A stretch of 64,000 bases of DNA from Crateriforma conspicua (GCF_007752935.1 NZ_CP036319.1:1426001-1490000), one strand, 5' to 3'. Positions 46,381-56,000 are shown, counted from the first letter of the stretch. A program made the numbers and translations. The notes: generated from the letters alone by a model not told the origin.

Positions 46381-47300
46381 GCTGTCCGAAACCATCTACT
46401 CGGCTGAGCGGGTAAAATGAGGTCCTCGCGTGAATGGCACTTAATCCACGGCAAAGTCTTGTGATGTCGGCACTTAGCGTCGATTGACAGCAGGGGGCTT
46501 CACTTGCGATGAGTTTGGGTATCCAACGACCTAAACACACGCAGCAAGGAAGCCCCCGGTGTTTCAATCCGAACTCAGTTCGGAGGTATTGTCGAAATTT
46601 GATGGGGCGGCAAAAAGGTAGTTCCGGCCTGGGATGAAAAAATTTGATCGCTGAATTTTTATCATCGAATTCGAACGCCACGACGGTCACGAGAACTGAT
46701 TCAAGCCTTCTGGTGTGTCGATGGAAGCGTCATCCGTGCGCATCGGTGTGCCGCAGGAATGATTCCACAAAGCGAGGAGAACGACGAACTGGTCGCTTTG
46801 GGACGTTCTCGCGGAGGTTACTTGACCAAAATCCATATCCTCTGCGACGGCCAAGGAACGCTGCTGGGAATCACTGCGACCGGTGGACAACGTCATGAAT
46901 CCACCGAACTGGAGAATCTAATCGACCACTGCGAACTGAGCCTGCATCGCTATGATTCCCGCCCCGACGCAATCGCTGGCGACAAAGGATACAGCAGCCA
47001 CGCGATTCGAGATCGACTTCGTGAGTTAGGGATCGAGCCAGTGATCGGATCAAAGTCAAACGAATCGCGTGAAGAGGAATTTGATCGCGAAGCCTATCGT
47101 CGTCGCAACATCGTCGAACGCTTGATTGGATGGTTAAAAGAATCACGACGGGTTGGAACGCGATACGATAAGCTTGCTTGCTCGTACCTTGCATTCGTGC
47201 AACTCGCCGCCCTGCGACGAGCCCTTAAGCTGATTTAGTAAACAGTGCCTAGGCACCGATTAACAAACTGATCTGGCGAAATTTGAACGCATCGGACAGC
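46381..47300 (+). mobile_element. Truncated IS5-family element with a fragment of another IS
   Basis: The ends carry a short inverted repeat, GCTGTCCGA (46381-46389) with TCGGACAGC (47292-47300). The right half holds an IS5-type transposase. The left half has lost the transposase N-terminus and contains a GGGGGCTTC / GAAGCCCCC inverted pair (46493-46501 and 46549-46557) that looks like the upstream hairpin of a different IS. Confidence 0.6.
46711..47238 (+). pseudogene. IS5-family (IS427-like) transposase, N-terminus missing
   Basis: From 46711 the frame reads WCVDGSVIRAHRCAAG, then LGRSRGGYLTKIHILCDGQG, IAGDKGYSSHAI and RRNIVERLIGWLKE, covering the DDE catalytic residues (Asp in VDGS, Asp in GDKG, Glu in VERL). 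Upstream the frame breaks and no normal IS5 N-terminal domain is found. Read from the internal ATG at 46759 a 159-residue protein could be made, but it would lack the first Asp. Confidence 0.8.
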
Positions 47301-47515
47301 CTCCCGGAGTACCTATAGCAGTTGAGGTGGCTCTTGTCTGCTCGTCCTGCTCCGGTGGCCGACGCGGGCTTTGTTTCGTGTCGGCGAGATTTGCAGTTCA
47401 TAGTGCGTCCGGGACGTCTTGGTTGTCGATTGTTTGTCCAAGTGTCTGCTACGGAATGAGCGTACCGGTGCGGCGTGTAGCGGTCGGAAACAACCGCTTA
47501 CGCCCCTTCATTTAT

Positions 47516-47536
47516 GCACGTTTCAATGCACGAAAC
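47516..47536 (+). promoter_or_regulatory. Candidate integrase arm-type site (right)
   Basis: 21 bp matching 10053-10073 with one mismatch, 91 bp before the right att core, with an additional GTGCACGAATC copy next to it. The rest of 47301-47627 holds no convincing gene. Confidence 0.55.
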
Positions 47537-47627
47537 GTGCACGAATCAAAGGCATCGGAAGGAAATCCTGGAAGGGAAATGTGTCTGAAACACGTGGAAA
47601 ACCGCGTTTTTGAGCTAGGCGATCTGC

Positions 47628-47671
47628 ATTCGGGACGTAGAGGTCGCTAGTTCGAATCTAGTCGCCCCGAC
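47628..47671 (+). repeat. attR core of element 1 (displaced tRNA-Pro 3' end)
   Basis: 44 bp identical to 9925-9968. It lacks the 5' half of the tRNA, so it is not a working tRNA gene. Confidence 0.95.
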
Positions 47672-49142
47672 TATTTTTAGAAATGAGCCCTTCGGCGAGT
47701 ACGTCGAAGGGCTTTCTTATTGTGGGGCAAAGAGTTGCGCCATCGAGTGTGCAGTTCAAACAGACGATTTCGAGGATACGACGTTTTATGTCGTAATCTG
47801 ACGTAAGCCATTTGTCGCGAAGAGTTTGAGAAAGTTCAAACACTTTTGAGGCAAGCTCGGCGGATTCATCGTGCGAGCGGTCAATCGCATCCAATTGGAG
47901 CTTGATTGAGGCGAGTCGATCTCGGAGTTCGGTGGCCTTGCGACCGAACGTATCCTCATCAATCTCGTGACTGAGCCGCATGTTGAGGAGCCTGTCCTGT
48001 TGCTCCACAAGCAGCGTTGATTGACGCTGAAGCTCTGACCGTTTCGACATCGATTCGGCCTGCATGTCGCGTGTCTGAGAAGCGAGAACGGTTCTAAACC
48101 AGTCTCGAACCGATTCATCATCGATTCGCATTCGATCAAAGATGGCAAGCATCTGTGTGTCCAGTTCTCGTTCCGGCACGCGATGGCGGGGATGCCCTTT
48201 GGCGGTGTAACGGGCGCAGCGATAGTAGACGTATTGCTTGAGACCTGATTTCGTTTTCTTTGTTTTGCACTCGCCCGTGACGGGCTTTCCGCAGTGGGCA
48301 CAGCGCATGAATTCGCCACCGTAAGTAAGCGTGTGGCTCTGGTAGTTCTGATCGCCCATCAAGACCTGAACACGATCCCATGTTGACCGGTCAATAATCG
48401 GTTTGTGTTTGCCTGGATACCAGTTCCCTTTGTGCTCAATCTCTCCGATGTACGCTCTGTCACGCAGAAAGTTATGGACGGAAGAGCGGGGGAATTTTGG
48501 TTGCGACTTCCGGAACACGCGATATTCGCTGTTGATTCTCTTTACCACACCATCCACGGTGTGGTTCTCGTAGGCGTAGAGATGGAAAATGCGGCGAATG
48601 TTGTCGGCCTGCTCGGCATCAATCTCAACGACACCGCGACCGTTCTTTCGGACGTTCCTGTAGCCGTAGGGAGCGAGACCGACAAACCAGCCTTCTTGCA
48701 CTCGGCGTGAAAGACCTTCCCGAACGTCAACTGATTGCTGCTCTGTGTAGAAGCTTGCCATGTTGGCAAGCGTTCGCCGCATCATGCGACCCGCCGGATT
48801 GTTGTCCGTTGGCTGAGAGATACAGATGAAAGGGACGTCGTACTCTGATTCAAGGCGTTCAATTTCGACGAAGTCAAAGAGGTTCCTTGCCGCCCGGTCG
48901 ACTTTGTAAACAAGCAGACCATCGAGTTCGACAGCGTGTTTCTTTGTGAACGCGAGCAACTCGCGAAACGTCTTTCGCTCATCTGCCTTGCTTGCTGTTT
49001 CTGCGATACGGAACAGACGAAAAATGGTTCCGCCCTGAGACTCGGCAAAGCCACGCAGTGCGTCCTCCTGAATTTCGAGCGAAAATCCTTCACGTTCCTG
49101 CTCGCGACTACTTACGCGTGCGAGTGCGACAAACTGTTTCAT
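47658..49142 (-). CDS. Large serine recombinase of element 2
   Basis: 494 residues from ATG 49142. The catalytic Ser11 is in ARVSSREQ. The resolvase domain is followed by a recombinase domain, a zinc ribbon (MRCAHCGKPV with a later Cys pair) and a long coiled coil (residues 360-430), the layout of large serine integrases. The last codons (NSRGD and stop) lie inside the 44-bp tRNA-derived att repeat of element 1. It overlaps the upstream small gene by 35 bp. It is the probable integrase of element 2. Confidence 0.9.
   Translation of the reverse strand: MKQFVALARVSSREQEREGFSLEIQEDALRGFAESQGGTIFRLFRIAETASKADERKTFRELLAFTKKHAVELDGLLVYKVDRAARNLFDFVEIERLESEYDVPFICISQPTDNNPAGRMMRRTLANMASFYTEQQSVDVREGLSRRVQEGWFVGLAPYGYRNVRKNGRGVVEIDAEQADNIRRIFHLYAYENHTVDGVVKRINSEYRVFRKSQPKFPRSSVHNFLRDRAYIGEIEHKGNWYPGKHKPIIDRSTWDRVQVLMGDQNYQSHTLTYGGEFMRCAHCGKPVTGECKTKKTKSGLKQYVYYRCARYTAKGHPRHRVPERELDTQMLAIFDRMRIDDESVRDWFRTVLASQTRDMQAESMSKRSELQRQSTLLVEQQDRLLNMRLSHEIDEDTFGRKATELRDRLASIKLQLDAIDRSHDESAELASKVFELSQTLRDKWLTSDYDIKRRILEIVCLNCTLDGATLCPTIRKPFDVLAEGLISKNSRGD
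47685..47712 (+). terminator. Native tRNA-Pro terminator, displaced
   Basis: A 9-bp stem (47685-47693 with 47704-47712) with a T-rich tail lies 14 bp past the displaced tRNA end. It is also inside the 3' part of the serine recombinase gene on the other strand. Confidence 0.55.
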
Positions 49143-49353
49143 GGGATTCTCCAGAGAGGACTTCGAGCAACCGCCCGGCACTCAAAATTATCTCCAATGC
49201 GTCCTCCGGGATCAATCGCTCCTCATAGTACGGCTGCCATGTAAGTAGAGTTTTCTCGATCAATTCTGGTGTCACCCAGTCCGGAACACCGGAAAGCGCA
49301 TGCGCGACCGCTTCTGGGTCGGCAAGAGTCGCTTTGGTGGACCGGTCTGACAT
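49108..49353 (-). CDS. Small protein preceding the serine recombinase
   Basis: 81 residues. Acidic, helical, with SGVPDWVTPELIEKTLLTWQ and EDALEIILSAGRLLEVLSG. It overlaps the recombinase start by 35 bp, so the two are translationally linked. It could be a directionality or accessory factor; no family recognised. Confidence 0.6.
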   Translation of the reverse strand: MSDRSTKATLADPEAVAHALSGVPDWVTPELIEKTLLTWQPYYEERLIPEDALEIILSAGRLLEVLSGESHETVCRTRTRK

Positions 49354-49408
49354 CGAAGCTCAAAGCCCTGTGGCAAAGGGAACGGAACAGGTGGCGGAAC
49401 GGCAAATC

Positions 49409-50383
49409 TCAGTGCTGAGTCATCGCATCGAGTGCGTTTTGCATGGTGTTTTGACCGTACTGGTCAGTTGTGAATTTTGATTTACCGGCGACAAGCATCA
49501 GAATTTCATTCGGTGGAAGCCCCGTTTCGAGCAACCGGCAAACAACCCAGAAATCCCGACGGCTCCGATCTTCAACGTCTCTGTCGAGAGTTGCGACAAG
49601 TCCACGAATTCGATTGAGATCAGCGGTTTCGGAAACAGAAAGCTCAAGGGAATCAAAAGGGACCGGGGCGTTCTGAACGGCATGGGATTGGATAGAGTCT
49701 GAAAGCCTCGCCGTTGCCAAATCCTGCCAGTGGCGAAACACTGAATACGGGTGAATGAGACCAGAATTCAATTGCTCGATGCCGCATGGGACAGGCTCGC
49801 GTTTCGCATTGAAGAACCCAGGCAGTCGTAGCAGACGCGTTACATCCTGCGTCGAGTCCGATTGCAGGTCTTGATAGAGCGCTTTGAGGGAAGCCTCCAG
49901 ATGCTCACGAAGCTCTGGTTTCTGAACGGATACTGGCTCTTTCAACGTCCAGTAAAGATGAACCCCGTGACCACTGTTTACGATGATTGATGGATGGGGG
50001 AGGTGATTGCGCCAACGCTTTTCTGCATCAGCGCTGGTACAGTCATCAAGATCAGCCCAGAGGACGTGACATTGCGTGACTGCATCTTTCTTTCCACTGC
50101 GATAATCGCGTGGATTCACACCGAAGTAAATGTTTGCGCCTTGCTGATTGAGTTCACAAAGCTTCGGAAACTCTTCAACCAGCTGCCGCGCTTCCGGCCA
50201 TTCTCGGAGCACCACCGTTCCACGGTTCTTCGAGTCAGTTCGGTCGGGCATAATTGCACGAATCTCGACCAGGTCACCCGGCTGAAACAATGCCTCAATA
50301 AAGGCATGGAACTGCTGCTCCGGTCCCATTCGATGAACAGGCAAAGTTGTTCCAAGTCTGTGTTCCATAATTGACAATATCAT
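49409..50383 (-). CDS. RepB-like primase (archaeo-eukaryotic primase fold)
   Basis: 324 residues. The primase-polymerase features are visible: HVLWADLDDCTS (metal-binding Asp pair), SIIVNSGHGVHLYWTL (the His of the active site) and DVTRLLRLPGFFNAKR. This is the RepB_primase/PrimPol type found on plasmids. It should make primers for element DNA after transfer or during replication. No helicase domain is fused. It is the only primase-like gene seen in element 2. Confidence 0.8.
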   Translation of the reverse strand: MILSIMEHRLGTTLPVHRMGPEQQFHAFIEALFQPGDLVEIRAIMPDRTDSKNRGTVVLREWPEARQLVEEFPKLCELNQQGANIYFGVNPRDYRSGKKDAVTQCHVLWADLDDCTSADAEKRWRNHLPHPSIIVNSGHGVHLYWTLKEPVSVQKPELREHLEASLKALYQDLQSDSTQDVTRLLRLPGFFNAKREPVPCGIEQLNSGLIHPYSVFRHWQDLATARLSDSIQSHAVQNAPVPFDSLELSVSETADLNRIRGLVATLDRDVEDRSRRDFWVVCRLLETGLPPNEILMLVAGKSKFTTDQYGQNTMQNALDAMTQH

Positions 50384-50411
50384 GCCTTGTCCCGCCTACT
50401 CAAAAATCTCG

Positions 50412-51926
50412 CTAGATGTCATCCAGGCCTTCGAATCGACTCGTTTCAGGCGTCTCGGAAGACTGGTTTTTCTTTTCCTTTTTGGGGAGTTTGGGAGCGA
50501 ACATAGCTTTCTCTTCCTTGGTCCACTTTCTTAGATACTGGCATTCCGGTGGGCGTGAGATGAAGCCAGGCTCAGTCGCTGAGAGCGGTGCAAGATCCTG
50601 TGTGAACAATTCTTCACCGGGAAGATTCGCTGTGAACACTCCCGCCTGATCCCGGCACAGATACCAGGCAGACAAACCGTTTCGTATGTTGCAGGTTGGA
50701 ATCGACAGGAACTGAGAGGGAAGCACAGATTGCCGCGTGACATACTGCTCGTTGAAGCTGACAGTCTTTTCTGTCCCGACAGTGTGATTGACCGTGACCT
50801 GCCTTATCTCTTCATCGCCAACCAGTTTTGCAACCCACTCGGCAGTATCAGGGCATTCAAGCCGTCCGATAAAACGATTGCCAATCTGCCCCATGATTTC
50901 GGCGGTCAATTCAGGACCGTATGAGGACTTCTGGCGAAGACCGGCAATGGATTGAAACGCGATTGCGACACACGCACCTTTTGAACGCCCTTTCTTGCAA
51001 AGCGACACCAGACCTGGCAGCATGCCGCCTCCGGCTTCTGAGAGTTCATCAAGAATGAACCATGTACGGCGAGTTGCGGAGTCGCTCATTTCCAACGTGG
51101 AATCTGAAGCACGTTTGAAAATGCAGCGATTGATTGCATCAATTGCGTGTCGCCCTATTTCGGAAGACCCGAGCACAAGGACGGATTCATTCCTCGCCCA
51201 TTCATCGATTGAGAACTTTTGCTCTGCCGCTTCCCACGCCGATGCAATTGCTTCAAAGGCAAGTGCTTTCGTGGCGGCTGTTGAAAGGACGTGCCCGAGA
51301 CTTCGCTTGTCTTTGAAGTACTGAGTGACAATAGGTTTTGAGTAGGGACAGGCTGAGAGGACGCGTGTGAGAAGCTTTGGACACCTCAACGGTCGAAGCA
51401 CATCCGCAAATGACCAGTCCAGATTTCGCCACATGTAACTGATCATTGTGCCATAAATGAAATGCCGCGATGCGTTAGCGAAGTAGGGCTGACTTTCCTG
51501 TTCTTCAGGAAAGAGGTTGTAAGCCGTTTCCAGTGCAACGCGTGGTTCTTGCACGTCTCTGGCGATGTCCCATGCGAAAGAGCGAGAGTCGAACGGATTC
51601 GTATTGATGACTCCGTCATCGAAGCCCATGCCACTCAACACAGGGAGTACATCTTGTTTTGGGTCGTAGATAAGTACCCGTCGATTCGATCCTTTGCGAA
51701 TTGAAGGAATAATGTCTTGCTGAAGGAGGCGGAGTATCGTCGTCTTTCCTGAGCCGGTTGCTCCGATGGCAGCAAAGTGTTGTACTGCTTCATCCTGCGA
51801 CAGATTCAGTGGCCCCCACCGAAGGCCGTCTTTCTCACTGCCTTTCTGGGAATGCTCACGCGTTCCGTTGCCTAAACCAAAGAGCGATTTTAGTTGGGCA
51901 CCGCGATTGCCAGGGGATCTGCTCAT
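50412..51926 (-). CDS. TrwB/TraD-type coupling ATPase
   Basis: 504 residues from the ATG at 51926, which overlaps the stop of the preceding gene (ATGA). Walker A AIGATGSGKTTIL is at residues 53-65, VLIYDPKQDVLP follows, and TWFILDELSEAGGG is Walker B. No membrane helices in the protein; the 4-helix protein encoded just upstream may be its membrane part. TrwB/TraD proteins pair with MobF relaxases, and a MobF gene lies 500 bp upstream. Confidence 0.85.
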   Translation of the reverse strand: MSRSPGNRGAQLKSLFGLGNGTREHSQKGSEKDGLRWGPLNLSQDEAVQHFAAIGATGSGKTTILRLLQQDIIPSIRKGSNRRVLIYDPKQDVLPVLSGMGFDDGVINTNPFDSRSFAWDIARDVQEPRVALETAYNLFPEEQESQPYFANASRHFIYGTMISYMWRNLDWSFADVLRPLRCPKLLTRVLSACPYSKPIVTQYFKDKRSLGHVLSTAATKALAFEAIASAWEAAEQKFSIDEWARNESVLVLGSSEIGRHAIDAINRCIFKRASDSTLEMSDSATRRTWFILDELSEAGGGMLPGLVSLCKKGRSKGACVAIAFQSIAGLRQKSSYGPELTAEIMGQIGNRFIGRLECPDTAEWVAKLVGDEEIRQVTVNHTVGTEKTVSFNEQYVTRQSVLPSQFLSIPTCNIRNGLSAWYLCRDQAGVFTANLPGEELFTQDLAPLSATEPGFISRPPECQYLRKWTKEEKAMFAPKLPKKEKKNQSSETPETSRFEGLDDI

Positions 51927-52414
51927 GAGCAATTCTCCTTGTCCGAGTCGGTTTCAAAATCGTTTACATCCTGGCTCCTAGCGGTTGGCACTGATTGTGT
52001 ATTGCGAACACTTCTGCGGGACACGTACTCAACAGACGTGAATTCCACAACTCGGCGACCACGTATATGAATCACGGAAGGGTTCGAAGAATCTCGCAAG
52101 CTATAGAATGCGTAGATCAGAAACCCAACAGCAGAGCTGCCGTTTATGAACCAGCCATCCATTCCACTCTTCGAGTACGAAAGACTCGTGAAGGAGATGA
52201 TTATTGTCATGCCAATGCCAAACCAGAGAGACAGTTTGAAAAACTCCCAGGGAAGGTCGTTGGTCTCCGAGTCATAGATTGCAAAGGCTATGCAAAGAAC
52301 AACCACTGCGGCCCAGGGAAGAAGTGCCGAGGGATGGATATAGACGAACCAGACGATGCCGACTGCAATTAGCAGCGACCACGCGCATCCAAGTAATAGA
52401 CGATCCCTGGTCAC
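51923..52414 (-). CDS. Four-helix membrane protein
   Basis: 163 residues with four hydrophobic segments (LLIAVGIVWFVYI; AAVVVLCIAFAIY; FFKLSLWFGIGMTIIISF; AVGFLIYAFYSL) and a charged C-terminal tail. Overlaps the TrwB-type gene by 4 bp. Probably supplies the membrane domain of the coupling complex; inference from coupling and topology. Confidence 0.6.
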   Translation of the reverse strand: MTRDRLLLGCAWSLLIAVGIVWFVYIHPSALLPWAAVVVLCIAFAIYDSETNDLPWEFFKLSLWFGIGMTIIISFTSLSYSKSGMDGWFINGSSAVGFLIYAFYSLRDSSNPSVIHIRGRRVVEFTSVEYVSRRSVRNTQSVPTARSQDVNDFETDSDKENCS

Positions 52415-52426
52415 GGCTGAGTCTCC

Positions 52427-55048
52427 TTATGAAAACGATTGAGAGATCGATGGTTGCTTGCCTAGATCGTGAGCAAGTTTCTTCTCTCGCGAACGTGTCA
52501 AAGCTTTTTCAAGCCGTTCCAGATCTTTGCCCGCTGTTGTCCGGTCGGCGAACAGGTGCGTTGAAAAGCGTGCCCGAGTGGCTTGCACATATGCCATCTC
52601 TTTGCTTGAAAGCGGCCCCGAAAGCAGCACGTATGAGTGGTCGACCGTAGCGCCCTGAAGCTTGTGTGCCGTCGCAGCAAATCCGAGCGTCAACGAGTCC
52701 TTCGCAATGTCGGAAAGCCGAAGATTGACTGTCTGGCCGAGGCCTTTTGCTCTTTCTGTCGGCGTTCGTTCCCGTTCCAGCCGCACGGCTACTGTCTGGC
52801 GGGCTACGTCTATGGAGACGATTTTGGCAAAGTGCCCGTTCTCAATCCCGAGTCGTCGAAGCGGCTTATGAAACAGTACCCGGTCGCCTTCGAAGAACTT
52901 CGTGTTGTCGATAGCAATGGAACGGACGGAAGACTGTGTCACCGTCGCAAGTCGCTCTGATTGACAGAGAGCGTTCACAAGGCGTGCTTCAGACCGTGTC
53001 TGAGTTAGCACGGTGTGCCGATCTGGCCGCACAGGCCCTCCTGCGTCTTTCCATGTTTCAACCAGCTTCAAGGCTGTGTCAAAGTTGCCATCGCCAATGA
53101 CGAGGCGACCACGAGCCGCGTAGTTTTGAAGTGCTGTAGCTGCGTCGCCATTTCTTAGTTGCGAAACAGCAGCCCTGTCGTTTGGATCTTGTTGTCTGAG
53201 ATTTGTTTTTAGATGGGAGTGCGGTGTCTCTTCAGCCAGTCGTCTGAGAGGTGTCCCGGCTCCAATGGCAGGAAGCTGTGCAACGTCCCCTGTGAGAATG
53301 AGAGTTGCTTTCGCATCTCTTACGATTCTTGTTATCCGAGACAGGTCCTTCGTGGAAAGCATTCCTGCTTCATCGAGAATCAGAACAGTTTTCGAATCGA
53401 GCCTGTGATCCGGCATCGCCCACGTCTGCTTTCCCATGGCTGTTCGGGAAATCATCTGAGCATGATGAGAAACTGTTTGCTGAATCTCCTTGGACTTTGT
53501 CTTGTCGAGATGAAACAGGTAGCTCGCAACGGTTCGGCATGGCATTCCGGTTTTTTGCGCAAGGTCTTGTGTTGTCGCACCTGCCAGAGCACCACCAACG
53601 ACACGGTACCCATGCTTTTCGAATGCCTCGCGAACGAACTCAAGAGTTGTAGATTTACCGCTTCCAGCTTCGCCAGTTAGAAGGCGAATTGCTCCATTGC
53701 CTGTTAGCAGCGACAGAGAGGCTTCTTTTTGCTCATCAAATAGACTCGGATTCTTTGAGAGAAGGGCTTCAAACGCGTCTCTCGAAAGAGTTGCCCCGGT
53801 TCTGCCACGAAGTACCTGGACGTCATCGAGCAAGCGAGCTTCAAGTTCCCACATCTTCTTTGTCGTGAATTGCTTCTCGCCCTGATAGGTTTGCAACTGA
53901 ATCAGTTCAGGTCGATGAGGAATGTCATCGATTACACGCGTCGCAAGCTCAGAGCCATCGACCCCAACGTGCTGAAGTTCTTCCACTACCTCGCGGACAA
54001 TGTCGCATTCACGAAAGTGAGCCACCTCCTCTGTGAGCTTGGTAAATGCTTTGGGGAAGGCTTTTTCGTAGAGACCTTCTATTACGTGTTCCTGGGGCAA
54101 CTGTGACCGACACAGAAGTCTGTCGCGTTTATCACTTGAGAATCCAAGCTCATCAGCCTGACGGCGAACTCTATCAAACACTTCTTGGGGATTGATGTCA
54201 TGATCTTTACTATCTCTTGTGTTGTAAGCAGCATGTTGACGAACCAAAGCAGCGTACTTTCCCGTGGCCTCGCCTTGAGATCCCGCTGCATCCAAGATGG
54301 CTTGTCTCCGCGAAGAATTGGCGTCGGCCAGTTCTTTTGGGACATCCGCAAGCGTAAACCATGATTTTTGTTTGCCATCGCTATCAACTGGTCTGACAAG
54401 CGCAAGACCGAGTTCTTTTGTCAGCTCGCGTGCCAGATTTGCGCGAAAGATCCGTCCGAGAGCGGGCGTCCAGGTGTGGAGCTGCTTTGTGTTAACCTTT
54501 GACCAGCGTCCGTCCTTTCCGTAGACCATATGGCTGAAGACGTTATGAACGTGCAGCTGTGGCTCACCGGCGCGGTTCAAGGTGTGAAGAAACTGGGCGC
54601 CCACTAGATTTGCTGAAATCCGGTTTTGTCCATTTCGTCCCCGCCGCGCGAGGTTGAGGTTCTTTTCAATCCAACGATTCTTTTTCTCTGAAGCTCTCAA
54701 CACGCACTTTTCGATTTGTAGCTGACGCCTCCGATCGGAACACGCCCATAACACCGATAGCTCTTTGGGAGCCGAATCAGTAATATCTAGGCCGAGCACG
54801 TTTTTCTTTTGCTTTTTTTTGTCCTCTGACGCTGTAGGTTGCACGGGCTTGACCAGTTGACTTCCCGATAGGGACTGACCGCAAAGAAGCTTTTGGAAGT
54901 CGCTTTCTCGGACTCTACCGCTTAATCCCAACGGCAGTGTGGCCTCTCCAAACCAGACGCCTTGCTCCTGACCGGGATAGTAGAGCGAGACGTAATACGC
55001 CCCTGCCGCTGCCACGCTACCGGAAATTACTGAGATGGTTGACACCAT
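52427..55048 (-). CDS. MobF-family relaxase-helicase of element 2
   Basis: 873 residues from ATG 55048 (AAGG 9 nt before it); an ATG at 55069 is an alternative. The N-terminus has AAAGAYYVSLYYPGQE (active-site tyrosines), then LHVHNVFSHMV (HUH motif). The helicase half has Walker A TGEAGSGKSTTL, LILDEAGMLSTKDL and a C-terminal FAATAHKLQGATVD. Only about half of the usual spacing between motif II and the end differs from the element 1 protein; the two are distant relatives. The RHH gene ends 25 bp upstream. Confidence 0.92.
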   Translation of the reverse strand: MVSTISVISGSVAAAGAYYVSLYYPGQEQGVWFGEATLPLGLSGRVRESDFQKLLCGQSLSGSQLVKPVQPTASEDKKKQKKNVLGLDITDSAPKELSVLWACSDRRRQLQIEKCVLRASEKKNRWIEKNLNLARRGRNGQNRISANLVGAQFLHTLNRAGEPQLHVHNVFSHMVYGKDGRWSKVNTKQLHTWTPALGRIFRANLARELTKELGLALVRPVDSDGKQKSWFTLADVPKELADANSSRRQAILDAAGSQGEATGKYAALVRQHAAYNTRDSKDHDINPQEVFDRVRRQADELGFSSDKRDRLLCRSQLPQEHVIEGLYEKAFPKAFTKLTEEVAHFRECDIVREVVEELQHVGVDGSELATRVIDDIPHRPELIQLQTYQGEKQFTTKKMWELEARLLDDVQVLRGRTGATLSRDAFEALLSKNPSLFDEQKEASLSLLTGNGAIRLLTGEAGSGKSTTLEFVREAFEKHGYRVVGGALAGATTQDLAQKTGMPCRTVASYLFHLDKTKSKEIQQTVSHHAQMISRTAMGKQTWAMPDHRLDSKTVLILDEAGMLSTKDLSRITRIVRDAKATLILTGDVAQLPAIGAGTPLRRLAEETPHSHLKTNLRQQDPNDRAAVSQLRNGDAATALQNYAARGRLVIGDGNFDTALKLVETWKDAGGPVRPDRHTVLTQTRSEARLVNALCQSERLATVTQSSVRSIAIDNTKFFEGDRVLFHKPLRRLGIENGHFAKIVSIDVARQTVAVRLERERTPTERAKGLGQTVNLRLSDIAKDSLTLGFAATAHKLQGATVDHSYVLLSGPLSSKEMAYVQATRARFSTHLFADRTTAGKDLERLEKALTRSREKKLAHDLGKQPSISQSFS

Positions 55049-55072
55049 TTTGAAGCACCTTCGTTGCATGCT

Positions 55073-55399
55073 CTACGGTTGAGTTGTCTGGAAAAGCTTC
55101 TGCACGCCTTCTTTGGCTTCGCTGGGAGAAAGTGGTTCCGCTTGCGTCATCAGCACGTACGCAAGCCGCCTGATAGAGTCGTGAAGTGAATGCACATCGA
55201 TGGTTTGCCCATGGATCACCTGCCGCATCTCGACAAGCTCCTCAGCGAGTTTATCCACGGGGTTGTTTTGAAGATGGTTCACAACCAGGCCACGAACCCA
55301 TTCGCCACGAGAGAGGCCGAACGGTGATCGCTCGCGGTCAATGAGTTTCAAAACCTCGCTTGTCAAACGAAACGAAACGGTTTCAGTCTGCTGTCGCAC
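55073..55399 (-). CDS. RHH relaxosome accessory protein
   Basis: 108 residues. An RHH fold (ETVSFRLTSEVLKLIDRE then SRGEWVRGLVVNHL) is followed by a helical part. It sits directly before a MobF relaxase, the place of TrwA/MobC-like oriT-binding proteins. It should bind oriT and regulate the relaxase gene. Confidence 0.75.
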   Translation of the reverse strand: MRQQTETVSFRLTSEVLKLIDRERSPFGLSRGEWVRGLVVNHLQNNPVDKLAEELVEMRQVIHGQTIDVHSLHDSIRRLAYVLMTQAEPLSPSEAKEGVQKLFQTTQP

Positions 55400-55490
55400 G
55401 ACTCACTCCTTGTATGCAGATTGCAAACATTGATTCAGTGTTGGTATTCGGTGTCCGGCACGGCATTTTGGAATGAAAGTGTTTGCACTA

Positions 55491-55503
55491 CGTGCCACGG
55501 TGT
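55491..55503. repeat. 13-bp repeat, copy 1 (second at 56398-56410)
   Basis: CGTGCCACGGTGT occurs identically at 55491-55503 and 56398-56410, both in intergenic DNA upstream of minus-strand transfer genes. The first copy lies between inverted-repeat parts (GCAAACA near 55430 and TGTTTGC near 55480), so this stretch (55400-55619) is a candidate oriT or regulatory region. Confidence 0.45.
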
Positions 55504-55619
55504 ATATGTTTAAGTCAACAGTTTTTTTCGATTGGAATTTCATGGATGCTGTCCGCTTCCGATCTGTCACTGAACGCGTTTCGATGTCATTGAATTGCTC
55601 GTAATTTGAGCGGGAGTGT

Positions 55620-56000
55620 TCAATCCTCATCCGGCATCATCACGGTGATAACCGGCTCACCAATGTCACCAGGTCCGCACTGCGCTTTGAGTGTGACAAG
55701 TTGTGCTGGGCGTTCGTCGTTCTGGACGTGCAGTGAAAAGCTGAGCGGGTTTTCATCGCGGTTCTGGCGTATGGCGTTTAGGAGCATCCAGAGCACATCC
55801 CAAAGGCGACCGCTTTCATCCTGCCACGGACACTTGGAAGGAACCGCAACGCAGCGCGACCAGACTGAACTCGTCAAAGCAACCGGATAAACAAAACCGG
55901 CTTCAAGTGCTGCTTCTGTCACGTCAACAAGAACGCCATCGGCAATCGCTTGACGGCGGCTGTAGCTGTGAATGACTTCAAACGGTCTATCTTTGCTCAT
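55620..56000 (-). CDS. DUF6573-type plasmid protein
   Basis: 126 residues. PFEVIHSYSRRQAIADGVLV, EAGFVYPVALTSSVW and DESGRLWDVLWMLLNAI match the conserved pattern of a plasmid-borne family I know as DUF6573. The function is not known. No membrane helix. Confidence 0.7.
   Translation of the reverse strand: MSKDRPFEVIHSYSRRQAIADGVLVDVTEAALEAGFVYPVALTSSVWSRCVAVPSKCPWQDESGRLWDVLWMLLNAIRQNRDENPLSFSLHVQNDERPAQLVTLKAQCGPGDIGEPVITVMMPDED

Noticed and set aside
47628-47671. Second tRNA-Pro gene
   Set aside because: Only the 3' part from the anticodon loop on is present; there is no acceptor or D arm.
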